DNA of 59,331 nt from NCBI GenBank assembly GCA_012512055.1, contig JAAZEW010000093.1, forward strand, positions 1 to 59,331. The letters run 5' to 3'. This DNA is from Bacillota bacterium (GTDB taxonomy: Bacteria; Bacillota_G; SHA-98; UBA4971). The notes beneath the pieces are model-generated. The model ran no database searches. It worked only from the letters and a program-made list of their open reading frames with translations, and was not told the DNA's origin. Positions 16,380-26,048 of this stretch are shown here, piece by piece (position 1 is the stretch's first letter; each line of letters begins with the position of its first letter). A program made the translations under genes and the position numbers.

Positions 16380-17528
16380 CTACATTTTGGACAGGTAAAC
16401 CCGCGGAACCCGCCTGCTTATCCCGCAAAGGATTTCGTGGGCCACTGTGTCCGCTTTCTCTGCAACATCCTCTGCAGCAATCTCTTCCTTCCCTTGCCTG
16501 CCGATGAGAACAACCTCATCTTCCACATCAACTTCAAAGTCATCTGCGGATACCATGCATTCATCCATACATACTCTCCCGACTACAGGGAACCTGTTCC
16601 CTCTGACAAGCACCTCTCCGCAGTTGGAAAGGGCTCTGGGAAATCCGTCAGCGTATCCAATTGGCAATGTTGCTATAGTGGAATCCTTGTCCAGAGTGTA
16701 AGTAGCGCCGTAACCTATGGAAGCGCCACGAGGGAGCCTCTTCACAAAACCCACTCTTGTCTTAAGGGACAGCGCAGGCAAAATATCCAGTTCCGTCCTG
16801 AGCCTCCGGGCTCTTTCCCCGTGAAGCGGAGTCAGCCCATACAAGAAAATCCCGGGCCTCACAATATCAAACCTGGCTTCAGGGACAGTCACCGCAGCCA
16901 CACTGTTAGCCGCATGGCAGTATTGCACCTGAATCCCGTTATGCCTAAGCGCGGAAATAGTGTCATCAAACAGGGAAAGCTGGCGGTAAAGAAAAGTCCT
17001 GTCCTCATCCTCAGCAGTTGCCAGATGTGTAAAGATGCCTTCAATCTCAATGTTGGGAAGCATGGCAATGCGCTTTACAAAGCTCACTGCCTGAGTCGGG
17101 TACACGCCTATGCGCCCCATCCCGGTATCAACCTTTACATGGCACTTGGCTTTTTTCCCTTCTTTTACTGCAGCATTGGACAAAGCTTCAGCAAACTCGT
17201 ATGTAGCGGTTGCACATGACAAGTTGTAACGCAAGGCTGCTTGTGCTTGAGCAGGAAATAACTGGGCAAGAACCAAAATCGGGACAATGATACCGGATCT
17301 CCTGAGAGCTATGCCTTCCTCAACTAAAGCTACTCCCAGCCAGGTCGCCCCATTATTCAGCGCTATGCGGGCTACAGGTATCGCTCCGTGCCCATACGCG
17401 TCAGCTTTTACAACCCCGAGGATTTCACAATCAGGCCCTACCACCCTACGGATGGCCTGCATGTTCCGGGCTATACAAGCAAGATTAACTTCCGCTACGG
17501 TTGGCCTGTCTCGACGGACATCCCACAC
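16380..17528 (-). CDS. alr: Alanine racemase
   Basis: A PLP enzyme that makes D-alanine for peptidoglycan. VVKADAYGHG carries the PLP lysine and SIGYGATYTL the catalytic tyrosine of the second face; GIFTHLATAED and RPGIFLYGLTP are family blocks. The open frame extends to 17678, but GTG at 17528, behind AGAGGCGAGAAGC, starts the protein just before RPTVAEVNL and gives 382 residues, the usual size. It overlaps the end of the NAD(P)HX repair gene by 44 bp. The acpS-nnrED-alr order is common in Bacillota. Confidence 0.93.
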   Translation of the reverse strand: MWDVRRDRPTVAEVNLACIARNMQAIRRVVGPDCEILGVVKADAYGHGAIPVARIALNNGATWLGVALVEEGIALRRSGIIVPILVLAQLFPAQAQAALRYNLSCATATYEFAEALSNAAVKEGKKAKCHVKVDTGMGRIGVYPTQAVSFVKRIAMLPNIEIEGIFTHLATAEDEDRTFLYRQLSLFDDTISALRHNGIQVQYCHAANSVAAVTVPEARFDIVRPGIFLYGLTPLHGERARRLRTELDILPALSLKTRVGFVKRLPRGASIGYGATYTLDKDSTIATLPIGYADGFPRALSNCGEVLVRGNRFPVVGRVCMDECMVSADDFEVDVEDEVVLIGRQGKEEIAAEDVAEKADTVAHEILCGISRRVPRVYLSKM

Positions 17529-19089
17529 GCTTCTCGCCTCTTTCCCCCGCCAATCTGCAAAAAGCGTCCGGGACGCTTCCCAGGATGTCCATGGCTGTAA
17601 CGCCCATCTCACCGTATCTTGAAGACGCAAGATCACCGGCCAATCCGTGCACATAAACACCCAACACAGCCGCTTCAAAAGGCCTTATCCCCTGGGCAAG
17701 GAGCCCCACGATAATTCCGGTAAGCACATCTCCGCTGCCCGCCGTCGCCATTCCGGGATTTCCTGTCGGGTTAATATAAGCGATTCCTGACGGGTCCGCG
17801 ATTATTGTCCGAGCCCCTTTCAAAACCACAATCTTACCCCACTGAGACGCTGCCCGAAGGGCCACGCCCAGCCTGTCCCGCTTAACATCTTGTATAGAGA
17901 GGCCTGTCAACCTCGCCATCTCGCCGGGATGAGGAGTAAGAACAACCGGCGCCTTTGCAGCTTTCAGAGTGCCCGGATCCTGAGCAATGGCATTAATCCC
18001 GTCAGCATCCACCACTGTCGGAACAGAGGCTGTCATTACCATGTTCCTTACCAATTGTGCAGTCTCGCTGTGAGTGGATAATCCGGGCCCGATAGCCAAT
18101 GCATCCGCACCGCGGCTAACCCCGTCAAGAAGGGGCTGGGCTTGCAGGCTTATGCTGCCTGATTCAGTCTCCGGGAGGCCCCGGGTCATGACTTCAGTGA
18201 GCTTTGAATTCATGACACTATGTAGGCTAATGGGCACGCCGAGCGTCACGATGCCTGCACCTGCTTTTAGCGCTGCAGTGCCGGTAAGGGCGGCTGCGCC
18301 TGCCATGTTAGATGACCCGGCGATCACTAGAGACTTCCCGAACGTGCCTTTATGAGAGTCCCGATCCCGCACGGGAATCCAGTTGCTGACATTATCAGCA
18401 GTGGAAAGATTCAACTTAAGGCCATCATCTACCAGAAGAGATCTGGGAAGGCCGATGTCAGCGACAGCTAATTCACCGGCGTAAGCTGCACCCGGATAGA
18501 GGAGGAGTCCTACCTTAGGAAGGCCGAAAGTCACTGTATAAGACGCTTTGACACAGCTTGAGCTTACCCTGCCGGTTGTGGAATCTAATCCGGAAGGAAC
18601 ATCAATTGCAACAACAGGCCGCCCTGACTCATTAATGGTATCAAGTACATGGCTTACATACCCTTCGACCTCTCCCTTGAATCCGGTCCCAAATACGGCA
18701 TCAATTACCAGATCCGACATGGACATTGCAACTCTTGCAGTGGGAAGCCCGTCTTGACTAAGCTCTTCCACCTCCATTGCCATACCTGTAAGGATATCCA
18801 TATTTGTCTTGGCATCACCTTGAACTTGGCCGATCTCGCCCAGAAGAAAGGTTTTTACTCTAAACTGTGAGTTTGCCAGATGCCTGGCAACAACGAACCC
18901 ATCGCCTCCGTTGTTGCCCTTACCGGCAAATATGCATACACGTGGGCTTGCCACATGCTCCAAGAGCTTCTTTACGGTATCAGCCACAGCCCGCCCTGCA
19001 TTCTCCATGAGCACAACACCGGGAATACCGACTGCGTCAATAGCGGTTCCATCTATTCTGCGCATCTCTTCAGCAGTTACGATTTTCAA
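17485..19089 (-). CDS. nnrED: Bifunctional NAD(P)HX epimerase / ADP-dependent NAD(P)HX dehydratase
   Basis: A fusion protein of about 534 residues that repairs hydrated NADH and NADPH. The N-terminal YjeF epimerase domain shows VLMENAGRAVAD, FAGKGNNGGDGFVVARHL and DAVFGTGFKGE. The C-terminal ribokinase-like dehydratase domain shows GSSNMAGAAALTG, LTPHPGEMARL and GNPGMATAGSGDVLTGII. The preferred start is TTG at 19089 (reading LKIVTAEEM), preceded by GGAGGTGGAAACC; this overlaps the acpS end by 20 bp. The longer frame to 19116 has less support. Confidence 0.92.
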   Translation of the reverse strand: MKIVTAEEMRRIDGTAIDAVGIPGVVLMENAGRAVADTVKKLLEHVASPRVCIFAGKGNNGGDGFVVARHLANSQFRVKTFLLGEIGQVQGDAKTNMDILTGMAMEVEELSQDGLPTARVAMSMSDLVIDAVFGTGFKGEVEGYVSHVLDTINESGRPVVAIDVPSGLDSTTGRVSSSCVKASYTVTFGLPKVGLLLYPGAAYAGELAVADIGLPRSLLVDDGLKLNLSTADNVSNWIPVRDRDSHKGTFGKSLVIAGSSNMAGAAALTGTAALKAGAGIVTLGVPISLHSVMNSKLTEVMTRGLPETESGSISLQAQPLLDGVSRGADALAIGPGLSTHSETAQLVRNMVMTASVPTVVDADGINAIAQDPGTLKAAKAPVVLTPHPGEMARLTGLSIQDVKRDRLGVALRAASQWGKIVVLKGARTIIADPSGIAYINPTGNPGMATAGSGDVLTGIIVGLLAQGIRPFEAAVLGVYVHGLAGDLASSRYGEMGVTAMDILGSVPDAFCRLAGERGEKRVGCPSRQANRSGS

Positions 19090-19483
19090 GGTTTCCACCT
19101 CCGACAGCGACTGCAAAAGCTATGGCAAGAGTATCAGTATGGGACATGCTTACAAAGATAGCTTTCGCGCCCCGTTCCCTGGCAAGTTCTTTTGCCCTGC
19201 CGAGCAAGTGTACATAGGGTTTTCCGGAAGGTTCGTTTGCGATCTCGATTTCATTCCACCCGATTCCGGATATCCCCTGACCCAGCGCTTTAGATACTGC
19301 CTCCTTGGCAGCAAATCTGCCTGCCAATCTCTCGTAGTGTCCTCCCTGTGCAGCATCCATCTCAATATCGGTAAACACACGTCCGTGGAGCCTATCGCCT
19401 TTGCGCTCCATCAAGTCGCGAATTCTACTCACTTCGATGATATCCACTCCGATACCGATTACCTGCAAATTACAGTCGATCAA
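19070..19483 (-). CDS. acpS: Holo-[acyl-carrier-protein] synthase
   Basis: A 137-residue phosphopantetheinyl transferase. IGIGVDIIEVSRI holds the first magnesium-binding Asp, ERLAGRFAAKEAVSKAL the second conserved acidic residue, and IFVSMSHTDTLAIA the C-terminal signature. It charges acyl carrier protein with phosphopantetheine for fatty acid synthesis. The start (TTG at 19483) is not decisive; a second TTG nine codons earlier in the protein region before QVIGIGVD is possible. It follows glmM by 10 bp. Confidence 0.92.
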   Translation of the reverse strand: MIDCNLQVIGIGVDIIEVSRIRDLMERKGDRLHGRVFTDIEMDAAQGGHYERLAGRFAAKEAVSKALGQGISGIGWNEIEIANEPSGKPYVHLLGRAKELARERGAKAIFVSMSHTDTLAIAFAVAVGGGNLENRNC

Positions 19484-19493
19484 ATCACAACAC

Positions 19494-20864
19494 CTATCCC
19501 AACTCTTCCTGTATTACTCTTGCTATATCAGACACGACGGCTCTTACCAAGGATTCATCCGGGCCTTCACCCAGGATTCGAACCAGCGACTCCGTCCCTG
19601 AAGGACGCACGAAAATCCGTCCGTCTTTGCTCATCAATGCCTGAGCCCGTTCAATCACCCGGTTGATTGCGGAGTTGGAAAACAAGCCTTGCTTGTCGGT
19701 GACATTGACATTCACAAGGACTTGCGGGTAGACGTCCATCCATGAAGCAAGCTCTGACAGCTTCCCTCCTGTCCTACGAAGGACTGACATGAGGGCAAGG
19801 GCAGTGATGATCCCATCCCCTGTTGTATTCCGGTCCAGGAATATGATGTGCCCTGACTGTTCACCACCGAGAACGACATCCAGTCTCCTCATTTCTTCCA
19901 GGACATACCTGTCACCGTTTTGGGTGATGACAACATTACCGCCTTCACGCGCGAAGGTTTTTGACAGCCCCAAGTTACTGTATACCGTAGCGACTATGGT
20001 ATTTCGCGGAAGCATTCCCCGTCGCAGAAGGTCTAGGCCACAAATAGCCATAATATGATCGCCGTCAACCAGATTGCCTTTCTCATCAACTGCAATCAAC
20101 CTGTCAGCATCTCCATCGTGCGCGAGTCCTAAGTCAGCACCGGTTTCAATTACGATTTCAGACAGAGCCTGAGGATGAGTCGAGCCACACCTTGCATTAA
20201 TATTAGTTCCGTCCGGCATGTCGTTTATCGCTGTCACATAAACCCCGAGATCTCTAAGTAGCCGTGGAGTATACAATGACGCAGCACCATTTGCGCAATC
20301 CACGACTACTTTCAATCCTTCCAACCCAACATCAACTGTACTCTTGGCGTGCATAAGATATCTCTCTCCGGCATCCGGGAGCCTTGACACCCTTCCGACG
20401 CTATTCCCTACCGGCCTCGGAAGGTCATCATAAGCATCAAACGAAAGCATCCCCCCCTCACGAGGCGCGATGTGCTTTTCTATTTCCAGTTCCTCTTCAT
20501 CTGAAAGCTTAAACCCGTCACCTGAGATAAACTTTATTCCGTTATACTCCATGGGATTATGGGAGGCTGAAATTATGATACCTGCATCAGCCGGAAGATC
20601 CCTCACAAGAAATGCCACTCCCGGAGTGGGGATTACACCTATATTCACCGCATGTCCTCCGACTGACGCGATCCCGGCGGTCACCGCAGCTTCCAACATA
20701 TCCCCGGAGAGTCGCGTATCCCGTCCCACCACAACCGTGGGTGCCTTCCCGAGTCTCCTTGCGATGATTCCGGCTCCAACCCTGCCCAAAGCAAAGGCTA
20801 ACTCAGGGGAGAGAAATGCATTGGCAATCTCTCGAACCCCGTCAGTCCCAAACAATCTCGCCAT
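19494..20864 (-). CDS. glmM: Phosphoglucosamine mutase
   Basis: A 456-residue enzyme converting glucosamine-6-phosphate to glucosamine-1-phosphate for UDP-GlcNAc. It begins ARLFGTDGVREIAN. The phosphoserine loop is GIIISASHNPMEYNG, the metal loop is LAHDGDADRLIAVD, the sugar loop contains GGEQSGHIIF, and the phosphate-binding end is RPSGTESLVRILGEG. ATG at 20864 is preceded by GGAGGAACCGGAT. It lies after cdaA and cdaR, the conserved c-di-AMP/cell-wall arrangement in which GlmM and CdaR influence CdaA. Confidence 0.96.
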   Translation of the reverse strand: MARLFGTDGVREIANAFLSPELAFALGRVGAGIIARRLGKAPTVVVGRDTRLSGDMLEAAVTAGIASVGGHAVNIGVIPTPGVAFLVRDLPADAGIIISASHNPMEYNGIKFISGDGFKLSDEEELEIEKHIAPREGGMLSFDAYDDLPRPVGNSVGRVSRLPDAGERYLMHAKSTVDVGLEGLKVVVDCANGAASLYTPRLLRDLGVYVTAINDMPDGTNINARCGSTHPQALSEIVIETGADLGLAHDGDADRLIAVDEKGNLVDGDHIMAICGLDLLRRGMLPRNTIVATVYSNLGLSKTFAREGGNVVITQNGDRYVLEEMRRLDVVLGGEQSGHIIFLDRNTTGDGIITALALMSVLRRTGGKLSELASWMDVYPQVLVNVNVTDKQGLFSNSAINRVIERAQALMSKDGRIFVRPSGTESLVRILGEGPDESLVRAVVSDIARVIQEELG

Positions 20865-20910
20865 ATCCGGTTCCTCCTGATAAATATGACAGTCTTAGGA
20901 AATCATGGGC

Positions 20911-21657
20911 TTAGTCAGGCAGCGGCCCCAATTCTTCACCTGGAGCGATAGGCGCTTGGCCCTCGTCTGACCCTTCCTCACTCAACGGAATGGCCGGTAT
21001 CTTCCGAATAGGCACAAACATACGAATGGTTTGCGGCTGAATACTCAAATCCGCTACAAGATTGCCTACCGCGTCCAGCGGATTCACCTTTACACTCTTG
21101 GAAATAGCGGACGTGATACCTGACACGTCAACATGAGCCACAACTTCCTCTATCGATTCCACTTGGCTCCTGGGCCCGATAACCGTAACGAATCTAGGCC
21201 ACAGCTCCGGCTCAAGCGGAACGCAGGACTCCCCGGGGTATCCTATTATCCCAGGCCGCACCGGGAAGTCTTCACTGACAATAGCGTCCATCTTTACCCC
21301 TATTGACGCCGGAATAATCTCAACTACTTGGATGCCTTCAGGCGCTGATACCTGGACCCTTGCCGCATACTCCCCTTCACCGCGCCCGGCTACTGAGACG
21401 TATGCTCTTACCTTCGAGCCATCCAACGGCTCCACCAAATACTTCGCGCCGCGCACCCGGACCTCCACGTCTCTCGGTCTGGTCTCAACGGTAAACTCAG
21501 TCGGCGCGCCGTCTACCTCTACACCTGTTGTAACAAACCGCTCTACAGTATCCACCTGGGTCTTGCTTATCTCTGCACCTGCCACAAACCATACGACGAC
21601 CGCCAGCAGGACGGCTGCCACTTTAAGGTAAATCTCCCGAGGGACATGCAGTCTCAC
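20911..21657 (-). CDS. cdaR: CdaR (YbbR-domain) regulator of the diadenylate cyclase
   Basis: About 248 residues: an N-terminal membrane anchor (YLKVAAVLLAVVVWFVAG) followed by extracytoplasmic YbbR repeats. It binds and modulates membrane-bound CdaA. GTG at 21657 overlaps the cdaA stop as ATGTGA and has AAGGGGGC upstream; an earlier in-frame GTG at 21678 is a weaker alternative. A proline- and acid-rich tail ends the protein. The order cdaA-cdaR-glmM is conserved across Bacillota. Confidence 0.9.
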   Translation of the reverse strand: MRLHVPREIYLKVAAVLLAVVVWFVAGAEISKTQVDTVERFVTTGVEVDGAPTEFTVETRPRDVEVRVRGAKYLVEPLDGSKVRAYVSVAGRGEGEYAARVQVSAPEGIQVVEIIPASIGVKMDAIVSEDFPVRPGIIGYPGESCVPLEPELWPRFVTVIGPRSQVESIEEVVAHVDVSGITSAISKSVKVNPLDAVGNLVADLSIQPQTIRMFVPIRKIPAIPLSEEGSDEGQAPIAPGEELGPLPD

Positions 21658-22505
21658 ATTACATGCCCCCTTAACCACGCAGGAATCCCCTGACGCAGCT
21701 TACTCCCACGCAGCAGTTCTACGAGCCTCTCCTGGAGGGCGCTTTCATCAAGATAACGGATTAGTTTTCCATTGGATGCCAGGGAGACAACTCCCGTCTC
21801 TTCCGACACCACTACAGACACAGCATCAGACTGCTCTGACAAACCCAGCGCTGCACGGTGCCTGGTTCCCAGCCTCTTGCTGATATTTGGATTCTCAGAC
21901 AGAGGAAGGTAACAGCCTGCAGCCATTATTCTGCCTGCGCGAATTATTACCGCACCATCATGCAACGGTGAATTCGGCATGAATATGTTTATCAGAAGCT
22001 CGGCCGAAACCACAGCATCGATTCGTATGCCTGTCTCCATTAACTCAGCAATACCTGTGTCGCGCTCAATAACAATAAGAGCCCCAATTTTATCTCTGGC
22101 CATCACTGTCGCCGCTTTCGCGATATCAGAAACCAGGACTATTGTGTCCTCCTTCTCCAGCAGTCCTAAGGGGCCTGTAAATATCCCACCGCGGCCGATT
22201 TGCTCAAGAGCCCTTCTGAGTTCAGGCAAGAAGACTATAGGCAAAGCGACGAAAAGTATGGTAATGGTTTTTTGCAGGAGCCAATTTACTGTGCGTAGCT
22301 CAAGCAAATCACTGAGCATAGTGGCGATGAAGATGACAGCGATACCCTTGAGGAGAGATACGGCTTTTGTTCCCCTAATAATGACCAGGAGCTTGTAAAT
22401 AACATAGGCAACAATGAGAATATCAACTATGGAGCGAATCGCATTCGCCGTATTAACTTTTGCCAGGCTTTCCCAAAGCCTCGCTATGGTAAAATTGAGC
22501 GGCAT
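21654..22505 (-). CDS. cdaA: Membrane diadenylate cyclase CdaA
   Basis: A c-di-AMP synthase of about 283 residues. Three N-terminal membrane helices (starting IVDILIVAYVIYKLLVI) precede the DisA_N/DAC domain with the catalytic SPLHDGAVII (DGA) and GTRHRAALG (RHR) motifs. c-di-AMP controls potassium and osmolyte transport and wall homeostasis. ATG at 22505 is placed behind GGGGGAGGCAC and gives MPLNFTIARLW; seven further codons upstream to 22526 are less likely to be used. It is followed directly by its regulator gene. Confidence 0.95.
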   Translation of the reverse strand: MPLNFTIARLWESLAKVNTANAIRSIVDILIVAYVIYKLLVIIRGTKAVSLLKGIAVIFIATMLSDLLELRTVNWLLQKTITILFVALPIVFLPELRRALEQIGRGGIFTGPLGLLEKEDTIVLVSDIAKAATVMARDKIGALIVIERDTGIAELMETGIRIDAVVSAELLINIFMPNSPLHDGAVIIRAGRIMAAGCYLPLSENPNISKRLGTRHRAALGLSEQSDAVSVVVSEETGVVSLASNGKLIRYLDESALQERLVELLRGSKLRQGIPAWLRGHVM

Positions 22506-22631
22506 GTGCCTCCCCCTTGGATCCATCCGGACGCAGCCTCTATCACAAATATATACTATACATTAATGGAATCCGATGCAAGGCTGATAGACCATTATTA
22601 TCGAGACAAACGCCATCTTCAGGGCATAATC

Positions 22632-23837
22632 TCAGGCTCCAAATTTGCCCAGCTTCAGCCCATGCGCAAGTGCCAGGGGCAAAGCGCCCAGTGAAGGGAA
22701 AACCCCGAGATTCCCCTTTGCGCACATAGACTCGCCGAATCCCCGAACTCCCTGAGGCCTCACCCACTGAGAATAAATAAGAAATGGTACCGGGTGCCAG
22801 CTATGGCCTTTCATTTTGGCAGGAGTGGAATGGTCCCCGGTTACGATGAGGACGTTAGGCTCAAGGTCAAGGATTGACGGAATATGGCTGTCAAACTCCT
22901 CGATAACTCGGACTTTGCGTAGAAAATCACCATCTTCACCCGAACTGTCGGTGTCTTTCACGTGAACGTAGAAGAAATCGTAGTCATCGAAATGCTCTTT
23001 GAGTGTCTCGATTTCGTCTTTGATGTCCGGCCCGGTTTCCAAAATTTCCATTCCGACCAGCCTGGCCAGGCCACGGTACATCGGGTAGCCTGCTATGGCA
23101 GCAGGAGTTAATTTGAATGCTTGGGTCATACCGGTTATTTTTGGAAGGCCCGCAAAACCACGGAGGAGAACCATATTCGCAGGATGCTCACTGCTTAGCG
23201 CTTCTTTCACTTTTGCAATCCATTGGTTCACAAGTCCTGCAGTGTACGATGCTTCAGGCGTCCTGGCAACTACATCCTTCGGCCTCTCACCGGCATGCTG
23301 AGGATCTGTATCCTCCAGTTCACCGGATAAGCCGTTGCCACGGAATACTGCAACGAAACGATGGGACTTCCCGGGTTCAAGAATGACTTCAACCCCTTCA
23401 ACACCAACTGAACGGAGCGACTCAATAAGCCGCTCGTTCTCTTCAGTGGGAATCCTCCCTGCCCGCCTGTCGGTAATGACGCCCGAGTCATCCACCGTAC
23501 AGAAATTCCCCCTGGCTGCAACATCTGAAGGCCCCAGCTCAAGCCCTACCCCCAGCGCCTCCAGGACCCCTCTTCCGATCTCGTGCTCAAGAGGATCATA
23601 TCCAAACAGAGCCAGATGTGAAGGCCCGCTTCCCGGTGTAATGCCGAGAGCTACAGGTTCAACTAAACCACAACTGGACACAGCCGCCAGGTTATCAAGA
23701 TTTGGCGTATTTGCCTCCTCTAGGGCTGTGCGGCCAATACCGGGATAGGGCAATCCTCCTATTCCATCCACCACTGCCATGATAATTTTTGTTTCTGTCT
23801 TTTGACTGAGATTTCTTACGAGTTCAATGTTGACCAC
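22632..23837 (-). CDS. apgM: Archaeal-type 2,3-bisphosphoglycerate-independent phosphoglycerate mutase
   Basis: A 401-residue ApgM family enzyme of the alkaline phosphatase superfamily that interconverts 3- and 2-phosphoglycerate. The metal Asp is in MAVVDGIGG, the phosphorylated Ser in ITPGSGPSHLALFGYDP, and the second metal site in VHVKDTDSSGEDGD and VTGDHSTPAKMKGHSW. GTG at 23837 follows GGAGGAGGCATCAGCAAC; a TATAAT at 23879-23884 on the minus strand might be its -10 box, but no good -35 box accompanies it. It is divergent from the PBP1A gene and upstream of cdaA. This mutase type is less common in Bacillota than GpmI and suggests a thermophilic or deep-branching host. Confidence 0.92.
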   Translation of the reverse strand: MVNIELVRNLSQKTETKIIMAVVDGIGGLPYPGIGRTALEEANTPNLDNLAAVSSCGLVEPVALGITPGSGPSHLALFGYDPLEHEIGRGVLEALGVGLELGPSDVAARGNFCTVDDSGVITDRRAGRIPTEENERLIESLRSVGVEGVEVILEPGKSHRFVAVFRGNGLSGELEDTDPQHAGERPKDVVARTPEASYTAGLVNQWIAKVKEALSSEHPANMVLLRGFAGLPKITGMTQAFKLTPAAIAGYPMYRGLARLVGMEILETGPDIKDEIETLKEHFDDYDFFYVHVKDTDSSGEDGDFLRKVRVIEEFDSHIPSILDLEPNVLIVTGDHSTPAKMKGHSWHPVPFLIYSQWVRPQGVRGFGESMCAKGNLGVFPSLGALPLALAHGLKLGKFGA

Positions 23838-23891
23838 GTTGCTGATGCCTCCTCCGACTACTGCAAACTCATAACCTAATTATACTTCGTT

Positions 23892-25955
23892 ATGGCTTCA
23901 TGTTATCCTTTCCTGAGTCATCATAAGGACATACTACAACCGGACAAATGGCGAAAGGCGGTATACACGCTGAACAAAGGTTTTATGTCATGGCGTTGGT
24001 GGATAGTGATTGTTGCCTTCTCAATCCCGGCAATCGCCGTAATTGCCTCAATCCGCCCCATCCCTGCCATAAGAGGAGAAAGTACTTTCTACGATGCAGA
24101 CGGCAATATCATAGCATCAACTGCAGCCCCGGGCAGAATTGAAGTATCCCTTGCCGGCATGGCCTCTGATCTTCGCCATGCATTCGTCGCTGTAGAGGAC
24201 TCCCGTTTCTATAAGCATCCCGGGCTTGACCCTGTTGGCATAGGAAGAGCGTTCATACATAACATCCGTGCAGGGCGTATCGTTGAAGGAGGAAGCACGA
24301 TCACTCAGCAATTAGCAAAAAACCTGTACCTGTCTTCAAAACGAACTGTCGGGCGGAAGCTGGCTGAAGCAATCCTCGCCCTCTACCTGGAGGTCAGGTT
24401 CTCAAAGGACGAAATCCTGGAACGCTACTTGAATCTGGTATATTTGGGACACGGAGCCTACGGTGTTGAAGCAGGCGCAAGGCTCTACTTCGGAAAGCAA
24501 GCATCGGATCTCTCCCTTGCAGAAGCCTCTATGCTGGCAGGCATAACAAGAGCGCCGTTCTACTACTCACCGTACAGAGATATGGATGCTGCTGTCAGGC
24601 GGAGGCAGACTGTACTTGACAGGATGGTGGCAATGAACTACATCTCGCAAGAAGAGGCAGATGCGGCAGCAAATGAAGCAGTCAGCATCGTAGGAATTGG
24701 GAGACGGGAAACCAGGGCTGCTCCGTATTTCATGGATTACGTCACTGACGAAGCTTTAAAGCTTCTGGGAGACGAAGGCTCATTGCTCTACACAGGAAAT
24801 CTGAAGATCCATACGTCCCTGGACATGGACTTTCAGAACGCTGCGGAGAAGGCGTTCTCAAAGGGGCTTGACGCTCTCACGCCTCCTGCCGAACCAGAAA
24901 CCTCCTATGCTGTTCTGAAACGTCCGATTCAGCCTCAAGGCGCCCTGGTGGCCATTGATCCGAGTTCAGGACACGTCAAGGCCCTAATAGGCGGAAGGAG
25001 CTACTCTGAAACGCAGTTTAACCGTGCAATGCAAGCCTTCAGGCAACCGGGGTCCTCGTTTAAGCCGTTCTTCTATGCAGCAGCCCTTGAAAATGGTTTT
25101 ACTGCCGCATCCGTGCTACCTTGCGAACCTATAACATTCTACGCACAAAGACAGCCTTACACCCCTACGGATTACGGTGAATTCCAATATCATTTCAAGT
25201 GGCTGACCTTAAGAGAAGCCTTGGTGACTTCGTGCAATGTAATATCTGTATACCTTGCAAATATCATCGGCCCGGAAAAAGGAATGGACCGCGCAAAACA
25301 GCTTGGAATAACAAGCCCTCTGAGTCCTAACTTGTCTCTTGTCCTCGGAACTTCAGAGGTCACCCCGTTTGAGATGGCGTTGGCATTTGCGCCTTTCGCA
25401 AACGGAGGAAAGCGGGTCCAACCTATATTCATAACATCCATTGAAGACAGCAGGGGACGGAAACTATATCAAGCTCGGGTAGTGGCCAGGCAAGTCCTTG
25501 ACCCGCGAACCGCATTTATTATAACTGACATACTGAGGCAAGTCGTCAGCCAATGGGGAACTGCAGGAGCAATATCATCCAGCCTTACACGGCCTGTAGC
25601 CGCGAAAACAGGATCCACGCAGCACTACACTGATGCATGGTTCGTAGGATACACTCCGGACCTGGTGTGTTCAATCTACATCGGCAACGACGACCCCGGT
25701 GTTCCATTAGGGAAATCAGGAGGCGCGGCTGCAGGGCCCATATTCGCAGATTTCATTGAAAACGCGCTTCAGGACAGGCCGGCGCTGTCGTTTCAGACAC
25801 CCCGTGGACTAGTCAGGGCGGAAATTTGCCACGAGACAGGATATCTGGCTTCACCTGCTTGCCCCGGCACCCGATGGGAACTGTTTAAGAGCGGCACTCA
25901 ACCGGTTTATGAATGCCCCTGGCACGGCGCTTTTCCTGTTCATGCGCGCGACTGA
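23892..25955 (+). CDS. Class A penicillin-binding protein (PBP1A-type transglycosylase/transpeptidase)
   Basis: A 687-residue bifunctional peptidoglycan synthase and the only accepted plus-strand gene. After a short cytoplasmic tail and one membrane helix (WWIVIVAFSIPAIAVIASI), the GT51 glycosyltransferase domain shows VEDSRFYKHPG (catalytic Glu102) and EGGSTITQQLAKNLYL. The transpeptidase domain shows PGSSFKPF (SxxK), TSCN (SxN) and AKTGSTQ (KTG). A cysteine-bearing tail follows (CHETGYLASPACPG). ATG at 23892 lacks a good ribosome site; ATG at 23985, reading MSWRWW, is an alternative. It is transcribed away from apgM and convergent with the YhaM-like gene. Confidence 0.93.
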   Translation: MASCYPFLSHHKDILQPDKWRKAVYTLNKGFMSWRWWIVIVAFSIPAIAVIASIRPIPAIRGESTFYDADGNIIASTAAPGRIEVSLAGMASDLRHAFVAVEDSRFYKHPGLDPVGIGRAFIHNIRAGRIVEGGSTITQQLAKNLYLSSKRTVGRKLAEAILALYLEVRFSKDEILERYLNLVYLGHGAYGVEAGARLYFGKQASDLSLAEASMLAGITRAPFYYSPYRDMDAAVRRRQTVLDRMVAMNYISQEEADAAANEAVSIVGIGRRETRAAPYFMDYVTDEALKLLGDEGSLLYTGNLKIHTSLDMDFQNAAEKAFSKGLDALTPPAEPETSYAVLKRPIQPQGALVAIDPSSGHVKALIGGRSYSETQFNRAMQAFRQPGSSFKPFFYAAALENGFTAASVLPCEPITFYAQRQPYTPTDYGEFQYHFKWLTLREALVTSCNVISVYLANIIGPEKGMDRAKQLGITSPLSPNLSLVLGTSEVTPFEMALAFAPFANGGKRVQPIFITSIEDSRGRKLYQARVVARQVLDPRTAFIITDILRQVVSQWGTAGAISSSLTRPVAAKTGSTQHYTDAWFVGYTPDLVCSIYIGNDDPGVPLGKSGGAAAGPIFADFIENALQDRPALSFQTPRGLVRAEICHETGYLASPACPGTRWELFKSGTQPVYECPWHGAFPVHARD

Positions 25956-26048
25956 TTCGCACCGCGTCGCATCTCGGTCCGGATCTGAATCGCTTCCCGA
26001 TCCTAATCCGAGTCGTGTCTTAGCTCCGTTCCAAGTCGCTTCCCATTC

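Noticed and set aside
25956..26048. Convergent terminator between PBP1A and the YhaM-like gene
   Set aside because: Only a weak GGATC/GATCC pairing is seen, without T-tracts in either direction.
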